In this document: positions 55,885 through 64,000 of the stretch, piece after piece | Layout: the number at the start of each line of letters is the position of its first letter | Position numbering within the stretch: position 1 is the first letter of the stretch | NCBI GenBank assembly: GCA_028564705.1 | Contig: JAPXFQ010000132.1 | Location: forward strand, 62,001 to 126,000 | Source: Apricaphanius iberus | Taxonomy: Eukaryota; Chordata; Actinopteri; Cyprinodontiformes; Aphaniidae | Direction: 5' to 3' | Length of the DNA: 64,000 nucleotides | Made by a program: the position numbers and the translations under genes | The notes under the pieces: model-generated | The model's input: the letters and a program-made list of their open reading frames with translations, nothing else | What the model was told of the DNA's origin: nothing | The model's database searches: none

Positions 55885-56237
55885 TTCCTTAAAACATCAC
55901 TGAAGAACAATTAAGCTTAAATTACCAACGTACATGTGCATTTTTCCTCGCAGAGTTTAAAATAATTATTGCAATGGGATAAAACCTGTGATGAAATCTG
56001 TTTGTTCTGGTTTTCCATGCCCTATACCTTTTACCTGAGGGCAACAATTCAAACAGAAAATTGCTATGGGGTGTGAGGTGTCCTTGACAATGTTTAGTGC
56101 TCTTCTAAAACAGTGGGAGGTGTGTAGGTTTTCCAGTGTGGGGAGGGGACAGCCAACAATTTTTTGAGCAGTGGTAATTACCTCCTGGAGCGCTTTCCTC
56201 TGAGCCACTATGCAGCTACTGTTCCAGATACCTATAC
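55885..56237 (-). pseudogene. LINE polymerase C-terminal end
   Basis: On the minus strand an 80-codon frame (55,966-56,208) reads LQEVITTAQKIVGCPLPTLE, NLHTSHCFRRALNIVKDTSH and then KPEQTDFITGF. This is the C-terminal block of a fish non-LTR retrotransposon (TAQKI.GC.LP...., then RA.NI.KD..HP). The clade is not resolved. The frame is broken at the HP block, where FCLNCCPQ replaces the expected LF.LLPSG by a one-base shift. It is 5'-truncated and ends in the (GATA)15 tail. Confidence 0.65.
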
Positions 56238-56704
56238 AGTAGGTTAAAATGCTTTATGTTGTGTCAGGATATAATCATAAAGACAACCCCCAGTGCTCTA
56301 CCCTTCCTTCAAATCGATCATCAGCGCGGCAGTTTGATGAGTCACAACAACCGAGTTACCATTCAGCCAGTTTAACCCCCTACAGGCCACTTTTTATAAC
56401 TTTACCATATACACATGTTCACAACCCAAAGAGAACAACACATTACGGAGTTATGAAGCAATTTCACGGTGAACCGACAGCTTACACTCTGCAGGCTGCG
56501 TTAGCTCTCTGTGTAGAGAGAACAGCTAGCTAATGACCGTCAGGCTGAGCGCAGCACCACAGCTTTAAAAAGGCGCACCTAAAGAAATAAAATTGTACAC
56601 TTACAGCCATTTGTACAACCAGTAACATGAAGAAGGCGGCGATAGCTAAGAGCTAACCCACAGAGTTAGCTTCCTGAGAGTTTCAAATAGCAGCTACAAA
56701 TCCT
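56238..56704. other. No gene recognised
   Basis: Moderately GC-richer than the surroundings. It may belong to the repeat whose blocks recur at 55,735 and 56,705. A 94-codon frame has no domain. Confidence 0.4.
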
Positions 56705-56785
56705 CAGATATGACTACTCCCAGTTCAGTATGAAGATATCTACAATATACATCATGCCTCAACAGCAGAAGCAAACAAGGCACAC
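56705..56785 (+). repeat. Dispersed repeat, right copy
   Basis: CCCAGTTCAGTATGAAGATA and CAGCAGAAGCAAACAAGG correspond to blocks of the copy at 55,735-55,820. Confidence 0.55.
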
Positions 56786-57059
56786 AGCTCAAACACCCGC
56801 CTTTCTCATGAAGTCTCCTGTTTGGGAACTCTTCAGCTTCCCGATGAAGTATGAGAATGGGAAAAAAAGACAAAGGTAAGACAAAAGCAGCGTGCTGGTG
56901 CTACGTCAATATGAGGTCCCCCATCCAGAGCGGTTTCAGAACTGTGAACGCTGTTACTCAGGATGGAAAGACTTTCTGACACTTTTTTCAGGATCGGTTC
57001 CCCCTGGGCTAAATTGGTAAAAGAAAATGTTGATTTGCTGAAACGGCACAGAATGAGTC

Positions 57060-57117
57060 ATGAAAATAATGGTAAATGGCGCTTTACACTATACATTCAG
57101 TCATTTACATTCACATC
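57060..57117 (-). mobile_element. SINE 3' fragment
   Basis: GGTAAATGGCGCTTTACACT followed by TACATTCAGTCATTTACATT is the complement of the 3' end of the fish SINE whose 5' part lies at 61,412-61,615. Only the tail is present. Confidence 0.55.
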
Positions 57118-57420
57118 CACATAGCAAGCATAATTGGCCCGATTCTGGCGCAACGCTGGCGCTGTTGGCTGAAGTCTGGATCGGCTAAACTACAGTTATT
57201 TCTTTATTGCCCAAAATAGATATGCAGTAGTTACGCTGATCCTTTCTTTCTGATTTGGGCCGATTTTGGCTTGATACATTGTAGCAGGAAGTGAACAAGA
57301 TGAGGCGGACACAAGTAACTGTGTGGCCCGACAGTCAGAGTACGGGCATCTGCCGATATTAGAAATACACAGTTGGCTCAATTTTGGCTCACTATTGGCA
57401 CTTTTGGATAATGCGCTGAT
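57118..57420. repeat. GGCC-rich degenerate repeat starting CCACATAGCAA
   Basis: Starts at the SINE fragment edge with CCACATAGCAAGCATAATTG. It continues with several loose copies of TTGGCCCGAT, TGGGCCGATTTTGGC or TTGGCTCAATTTTGGCTC. The far end is not defined. Confidence 0.4.
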
Positions 57421-57639
57421 AAAGCGGAATTTATGGATTGAGATACAGTAAAAAAAAATCAAAAAGTTTCAAGCTTAAAATCAGGGGCTATGTCTCAAAA
57501 TAAATGCACAAATAAAATTTGTACAGCAACGAAGGACTACGTAGGATTATTTACAAATGATTAATTATTATAATGTTGCTATGGCAAGTAGATCAGACGC
57601 GAACGAAGAGCTTGTGCTGGCTGTTTATTCTGTTTAGAT
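57421..57639. other. No gene recognised
   Basis: Short AT-rich spacer before the hAT-like element. The octamer at 57,632-57,639 is its left target copy. Confidence 0.4.
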
Positions 57640-58346
57640 TAGGGCCAGGACTCGACTAAAATGTTCAATCTAATTAATTACAGGCTTTGTAATTAATTAA
57701 TGGAAATTAATCGCATTTTAATCACACATAAATATTTGACCTGAGAAAGTGAGAATTTTCTTCACATGGATTTTTAGTATGAATAATGACTGAATATATA
57801 ACTTTGATTCATCAGAAAAAATAAAAACCATCATTCTGTCAGAACACTGATAAGAGAATCATTGAGAAAGCGGAAATGTCTCTCAGATAGAAATAGATAA
57901 ATTAACACGGCGATAACCAGCAAGCATCAGCGCACCACCATCATCCCTCCTTGCAGAGCTGTGGAGGATGAAATTTTCTCATGGAATGAGTTCTGAGATT
58001 CTCTGGAGGATCGAGTCCAGAGGAAATAGCTGTAAGCAGCGCCAGTGCAGCCGTGTACGCCACGTAACACGAGAGCGCACGCAGTAACAGAGTAGATGAG
58101 ACCGCTCCGTCACCAAAACCTTCATGACAGGAAGAGATAGCTGCAGCATAAGTTTTAACTGTAGTGAAAGCTACATTTCTGTCAATCAGCTGCTGGAGGA
58201 ATGACAGCACGCGGCCTTTCTCTGCGCACCAGCGCTGGAAGGCCGCACTGCATAAATAGGTGCGATTAAAATGCATTAAAAAAAATGTACGTGTTATTTT
58301 TGTGTAATTAATTAATCTTAATTAACGCGTTAAAGTCCCGGCCCTA
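57640..58346. mobile_element. hAT-like element carrying a recombinase fragment
   Basis: 707 bases with inverted ends TAGGGCCAGGACT (left) and TAGGGCCGGGACT (complement of the right end). Both continue into ATTAATTA-rich sequence. Flanks GTTTAGAT (57,632-57,639) and GTTTAGGT (58,347-58,354) match at 7 of 8 positions, as for hAT target duplications. No hAT transposase is present. The interior carries a minus-strand reading frame resembling a DIRS-type tyrosine recombinase. Confidence 0.7.
57941..58276 (-). pseudogene. DIRS-type tyrosine recombinase, internally deleted
   Basis: Tyrosine recombinases of DIRS-type retrotransposons integrate circular cDNA. The frame reads FQRWCAEKG, VLSFLQQLIDRNVAFTTVKT and YAAAISSCHEGFGD, the N-terminal (core-binding) domain of that family. 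After about 28 unrelated residues it continues with LDPPENLRTHSMRKF, which fits the HxxR catalytic block (usually RAHSTR). The segment between, with the first catalytic Arg, is missing, and the final catalytic Tyr is not seen. The frame remains open for 111 codons but cannot be active. It lies wholly inside the hAT-like element. Confidence 0.6.
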
Positions 58347-58354
58347 GTTTAGGT

Positions 58355-60522
58355 ATATATTTATATTTTTTGATAAAATGCTAGATTGTAAATTCTATAT
58401 TAAAGTGTTCCTCTATTGTGGATTAACTCCAAAACTGTCAATTAGCTCTATTCACGGTTGAGGATCCAGCTTTCCTCCGCAGGGTCGACAGAGTGATTTC
58501 CTGTTCCAGAAAAACAAAGCAGAAAATACAACAACACAGATCTGTTTGTCATGAGACTGACCTGCAGGACGGCTCACCAAGTGTGCGCGCTGACTGACAG
58601 ACCTCATCTCTTTTTATTGAACACAAAGACAAAAAGAATCACATGACATGGATTCCAGTACATAAACATTCATTGTGTGCCCCTTATCATCCACTTCCCT
58701 AAGTCTGTTTTTCCCCCAAAATGATTTACAGACACCCGCTTTTATGGGGGTCTTAACCTAAACTATCTTTCTTCCTGTTCCTACACAACTGGGTAATTTC
58801 CTAAACACAACTTGGTATTTATGACTGTTGTAAAAGCCTGGTACTCATTTAAGATTGTTTTTACTTCAATATATATTTTTTGATAAAACAACTTGGGTTT
58901 GTGTAGAAAAAAGAAATAAAGATGTGTTGCGGCTGCTTTCTTTTGGAGTCACAGTTAACTAATACTGGGGCCTCCCATACTGTCAGCTCCCCTGCAACGT
59001 GTGAAATCTGTCATCACGGCAAAACCTGAACAACCATCGGCGGATATCGGCACACACTGTAGAGGACGCACAAGTGGACAGTGCAGCTCCCAAACTTTGT
59101 TACTCGACTTTCTGGTAAGTAGGATTTAACAACAGATCTTTGTGCCCCCCAAAAAATTCATCATTGTCAGTACGTAATGTTGCATAGTGTTGCAGGCTTT
59201 CAGTCAACTTCACATACAACTAGAAAAATCCTGAGCTTTCAAATATACAAACAGCTATATTTAGCAGCTATCTGTTAGCTAGCTATCTGTGTGTAGCTAA
59301 AGGACAAAAGAACAACTGAATGAGTCACTGATAGAAAGAAAGAACGTCTATCTCTCTGAAGTGAAGCTGATATCAATGAAAATGTTAGTCAATGTAAAAA
59401 AAAAAACATCTATAGATTTTAATGACATGATATTAATTTAAAAAGTAATAGTATTTTAAACCCAAACTGACATATGTATAATTTTATTTCATAATGGAGT
59501 ATTCCCAAATGAAATGAAAATTGCCAAAGTAATACCAGTAAACAAAAATGGAGCCGAGCATATCTTCACAAACTCTAAACCTGCCTTTCTGCTTCCACAA
59601 CTCTCTAAAAGTTTAGAAAACTGTTGAATGAGACATTAGGAACATTTATTGAAAAACATAACTTAATAAATTCCATTAAATTCAGTGTATTTATATAGCC
59701 TGAATAAATGTGCATATAATAAACGTGTCAGTATGCTTTTAAAAGAAAATATGTCAACATAAATGGCTGTAATAGAGGCTGTAGAAGGCTTGTGTATATG
59801 TGCATTAATATATATATATATGTATAGGTAAGTTAATGTATGTGTGTGCATGGGCAAATATGTATAAAGGTAGGTATATACAAATATGCAAGTATAGACA
59901 GATGTAAGCATATGTATTTACTGTTCACGTGCTTTAAATAAATAATTGAAATAATTACTAATGTGTTGTGTATCCATTTTACAGAGAGCTATAACCAGGG
60001 TTGCAGAAAGGCAAATGAGGCAGAGATGATCTCAGACCAAAGGCCGTAAAAAGTATGTTAGTACTTTTTTCACTTTATACCCTTTCAAGTACTGTTAAAG
60101 ATATATCTTGTAATAAAACACCCACTGAACAGAATTGCACGAGTACCGATTCGCTTGAATTTCGATTTTTAACATTTTTAAACTGTTTGTGTGCCTGAAA
60201 ATGGAGTGTCCGATTAGACTCAGGAGGACGGATTGTCAGCTCCCACCAAGAAACTTGTTCCCCCTCCCATCATACAATCCCCCCTATGCTCCCTGTAACC
60301 CAAGGTTGGGAGCCAGTGAATGAAACATCTGGTGAGTATATTATTCATTGAAGTATTATCTATACAAATAGCATGTAATATTTCCATTAATTTATGTGTT
60401 AACAGCATCATTTCTCTTGTAGCGTTTCCTGTTTGCCAGATCTACAGGTGCTCCCCCCGCAGTCAGAACCAGGTAAGGTCATGTGTTTTTTGCACAACAA
60501 CCTCTAAATTAATATATTCAGT
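58355..60522. other. No gene recognised
   Basis: AT-rich with a TA tract near 59,809-59,822. No supported frame. Confidence 0.45.
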
Positions 60523-60592
60523 TTGAATACAATTTATTTTATTTATATAGCACCAATTCATGCCCAAGGCACTTTACAAAATATAATTTCAA
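60523..60592 (-). mobile_element. L2-type LINE 3' tail fragment
   Basis: The complement reads GTAAAGTGCCTTGGGCATGA, ATTGGTGCTATATAAATAAA, the 3' terminus of a fish L2-group LINE. Only about 70 bases remain. Confidence 0.65.
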
Positions 60593-61085
60593 TTAGGCCA
60601 TAAAATATATTTTAACACACACATTTACATGATTTAATGTGAGACACATAATATACCTCACATCAAGATAGCGTATAATCATTGAATATTTGCAAATATA
60701 GTTTTTAATTCCAGGTTACATAATCACCTTCTGGTAAATATCACATAAATGTTTGATGCAGTTGTGTATCCATTTCCCATATCCATAGGTGGAGTACAAT
60801 GAACCCCAATCGTTGGTGTTGCTGCTGAAGCAGAGGTGGAGGGAGGAATTAAACAGTGGCTCTAGGTCATGAGGAAGGGAGAAAGAGAAGGCTCCTTGCT
60901 AAAGGAAATGCCTCTTAAGCTCACTCTGAGCATTTATGTATATTTTGGTACAGTGGGAGTAAGTTTAGTATCCCTGTGTTTAGATAAACACACTTAATGT
61001 ATCATATCGCTGATTGTATTGTATTGCTGATATGTTAATACAACCATGTTCATAAAAATGTGAATTGTTTTCTTTTTTGTCTCTG
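60593..61085. other. No gene recognised
   Basis: Nothing supported in this interval. Confidence 0.4.
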
Positions 61086-61411
61086 TTTTAAAGTATGTGG
61101 GCCAATGCTGGCCTGGGGACACTCAGCCAGGTCAGATTTTCAGTGTATGTGCCAATAATGGGCCATGGGCCCAGCCAGCTCTCAGCCAATAGTCACCTGT
61201 TCTGGCTCAGTGAGTGTGGGCCAGCACAGCAGCACCATATACAATGAGCGTTAGCTTACAGTGTGTGGGCCAGACCTGGGCCGATGCAAACTTGTTGTGG
61301 CATTGTTCAGTGACTGGGTCATTCTTGGGCCGAGGGCCCAGCCAACATTGGGCCAATACTTAGGCAAGGGTGTGGCCCAGAGATGGGCCGGACAAATTTT
61401 GCTACGTGGGC
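61086..61411. repeat. GGGCC-rich repeat with about 167-bp internal period
   Basis: TGGGCC-two bases-GGGCCCAGCCA occurs at 61,159 and again at 61,326, each followed by five bases and a block ending CAATA. GTGGGCCAG-type motifs recur between them. The right end, TTTTGCTACGTGGG, abuts a SINE on its 5' side in the other orientation. No coding frame is credible. Confidence 0.65.
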
Positions 61412-61615
61412 ATTCACACACACATTCACACACTGATGATTGCAAGCTAAGATGTAGCCAGAGCTGCCCTGGGGCGCACTGACAAAGGCGATGTTGCTGG
61501 ACACTGGCGCCACCGGGCCAGTAGGCAACAGATGAAGTGTCTTTCCCAAGGACACAACAACTGAGACCGTCAGAGACGGGGGCTCGAACCAGCAACCTTC
61601 TGATTACAGGATGAA
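61412..61615 (-). mobile_element. tRNA-derived fish SINE, 3'-truncated
   Basis: On the minus strand GGTTGCTGGTTCGAGCCCC contains a strong B box (61,580-61,590). It is followed by TTGTGTCCTTGGGAAAGACA, GGCGCCAGTGTCC, CAGTGCGCCCCAGGG and GTGTGAATGTGTGTGTGAAT. This order is that of an abundant fish SINE. Its 3' end is replaced by the GGGCC-rich repeat at 61,411. The A box half is weak or absent near 61,615. Confidence 0.75.
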
Positions 61616-63564
61616 TGGCCAACATTTAACGAATTTCCAAAGGGAAATCATAAAGTTTATTTTTTACATTTCTTTATTATTATTATTATTGGTTTTGTTT
61701 TATTGCATCCAGGGAATTTTGCATTCATTTATTATTTTGATAAGCCTCAGTCCTGCTCCTTCCCATCCCTTTTTGTTTCTTTCTCTTTTGATCTATACTG
61801 AAATGTTCAAAGTGATCTTGTAAAAATGTAAAAGTTACAAATTATTTGAATTGTGGAATCACGTCTCATGCCTTAGATTGTGTGGAATCAGTTTACATTA
61901 TTAGTGCAATATTTATTTCCATAGGTGAGTTTACCAAGATGGCACTGTTGACAATACTTGGTTGCTCTTAAAATAGTGTCTTTTGAGGAGCATGCCATAA
62001 CTCTGTACCCCTTCCCCCCCCGGTCTTACCACACCAGCCTGGTTAGTTTGATTAAAGAATAAAGAAGGTTGGGTTATTTTGTTGGGTTATTTTTGTTAAT
62101 AAAGTCTTTTAACATGGAGAGTAGTTGTTTGTGTTTATTTTCTTTGATAATTAAACCTTATGGTATTTATGAAACAATCGCTGATGCCGAAAACTGCTTG
62201 TTAATTACTTTCTGATATTCAATTGGTTCCCCGTTTTGGTGATATTGACTTAAATTGCTCATTAAGTTTAAGGTACAATATGTAAGAGTAACATCTTGTG
62301 GTCAACTTGGAATACTGCAGTCCATGTAGAAAAACAAATGAGTTCAATAAGAATTGTGCTTGGTTGCCAGTTACAGATCAGCGCTTAGAGGATGAACGCA
62401 GACAAGTCATACACAGTAAGTTGATAAATATAAGTTTTAGATAATTGGAAAAAAGAAATCAGCTATATTTTTAGAGCCGACTATTTGTTTCTAATTTAGT
62501 GCTAGCATAGTTAGCTCAATGTATGCCTCTAGCCCGGATGGTGTCGAATTACAAATGTCAGCACAGTGTTTGTGTTGCAGACTTGGCAACCTTACATGTT
62601 ACGGTATAGGCTTTGGCATTAGGAAGTATGGAGGTAGGGACAGATTGTAAGAAATGACTCCGTCCCTGTTTTTAGAATGATAAAAACTTGTAACCACCCA
62701 CCCAGCTAAGAAAGAAATGTTTCAACATAACTTACTTTCCCACATGACTGAGACATTAGACTTTTGTGTAATTTCACAGTAAAATATTTGACATATTGGA
62801 CTTTTAAAAACTGATAATTATTCATTGCAAACCAAACCTGTGGTTGTACTAGATCTTATTCATCAATTTTAACTAAATAATGTATCAGTCAAATCCTGTT
62901 TCACAGGGAAAAAAATGAAAAGAAAAAAACGCTTGTTTAGTCATTAAACCCACAATCACTGCGTGGGCTGGCATACACCAACAGCCAATTTCAACAGGTG
63001 CAAAGAAAAGCAATTCAAACACACTTGTACCTCTAACTGTTCTTTACAAGCCAACAACAGACTGTGGGTTATTTTAGCAGTAGTGCCTCAGAATAAAGAT
63101 TTATCCCTACAAGAAACTAAACTGCTGTCTATTTGTAAGTATTTATGTTTCAAAATTCTGAAGTTTTAAACAATTACATGGTGAATTTTCATGACTTTCA
63201 GTGACATATCGTAAGAAGAGCTGAGTGAGAGACACTAAAATTATGATTCATCTATAAGCAAACTTTCAACAGGACTACTAAAAAACAAATGTACAACACT
63301 GGGTTCTACAGACAGACAGACATAGGTGGTATCGATACTCAAATACTTCTGGATTCCAAAGATAATAAATGGATCCAAAGAGTGGAACCCTGATGGAGCT
63401 AAAGTAACCTGGCATCAGCCAGATCTATCTGTAGCCCCATGCCGAGCCTACACATTTTGATCTGTAATCTTTGCAGCAGAAACACTCTGAAAGAGGGAGG
63501 GCCATCTGGTAGAAAACTTTAAGGTGATCGGAGGACGCGCAAGGTAGCGCCCGCCTGGCACAGG
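61616..63564. other. No gene recognised
   Basis: Nothing supported beyond AT-rich sequence. Confidence 0.4.
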
Positions 63565-63729
63565 CTTCTACGCGAGCATAAACCGGTGCGGCCATACTTG
63601 TTTCGCTTTTTCCAAAGTGCTTCCCTTTACTCACTTTTTAACAATGAAGTAGTATCCAGTTCCTCTACAACCGATTCAATAGCCACTTCCACGCGAACGT
63701 CAACCGGGGCTGCCATGTTTGTTTCTCTT
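63565..63729. repeat. Two-unit tandem duplication, 121-bp offset
   Basis: CTTCTACGCGAGCATAAACC at 63,565 and CTTCCACGCGAACGTCAACC at 63,686 are followed by matching GGTGCGGCCATACTTGTTTC and GGGGCTGCCATGTTTGTTTC. The 44-base units differ at about a quarter of positions. Confidence 0.65.
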
Positions 63730-64000
63730 AGCTGGGCTGTTGATGATACCGTCACAAATATACTACCACCCCAAAGCACAATGCTCACAAACGATTGGTC
63801 CGATGAAATATCGGTCGGAGGTCCGACGGTTTTGATTGGAGCGGTCCAAGATGGATTCTCCTGAGTTTGGAAAAGTCAAAATCTCGTGAGAATCCATTTT
63901 GCAGAGCAAAGTTAGAGATAAAGAGTTTGTCTGGGAAAAAATGAGAACAAAATGTTTAATACGTTTAATTTCACTCGCCAAAACCAGGTCTGGGAAACAA

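Overview
This window looks like gene-poor, transposon-rich nuclear DNA from a teleost fish. The evidence is the kind of repeats present: L2/CR1-group LINEs with fish-type 3' ends, a 5'-truncated Rex3 copy, several Tc1-like lineages, hAT-like and PIF/Harbinger-like elements, tRNA-derived fish SINEs and a fragment resembling a DIRS-type tyrosine recombinase. The species cannot be named from this. I found no host protein-coding gene, rRNA, tRNA gene or CRISPR array that I would defend. Most long open frames are chance frames in repeats.

Layout. 0-4.4 kb: an L2-group LINE end, then a Harbinger-like MADF element split by a GC-rich, poly(A)-tailed retroposon with a 13-bp target duplication, then an old Tc1 copy. 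4.4-15.7 kb: mostly unique AT-rich DNA with an inverted pair of a dispersed repeat (5.7 and 7.1 kb), a Tc1 fossil (8.6-9.2 kb) and a second copy of a repeat first seen at 3.9 kb. 15.7-18.8 kb: an L2-group LINE with reverse transcriptase motifs, then a nearly complete Tc1 element whose transposase has lost part of its catalytic core. 18.8-33 kb: sparse, with a SINE piece, small tandem duplications and two Tc1 fossils.

33-36.6 kb is the best stratified region. A Rex3 copy with a 13-bp target duplication is followed by an L2-group LINE that appears to be interrupted by a Harbinger-like element carrying an intron-split MADF-domain reading frame. The tail of that LINE is itself the target of a hAT-like element with 8-bp flanking repeats. 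38.7-39.7 kb holds two short coding remnants, one of them an intact 161-codon frame. 42-48.6 kb has two small inverted-repeat elements (one with a Myb/SANT-like peptide), a LINE tail ending in an (AATC)n run, and a probable solo LTR. 51-64 kb has more Tc1 and SINE fossils, a LINE tail ending in (GATA)15, a hAT-like element containing a deleted tyrosine-recombinase frame, and an unusual GGGCC-rich repeat beside a SINE.

The elements do not form a pathway. They are layers of separate insertions, and their nesting gives a partial order of events. Family names come from recognising conserved protein motifs and 3'-end sequences by eye; no database search was possible. I do not see convincing evidence of a new functional system.
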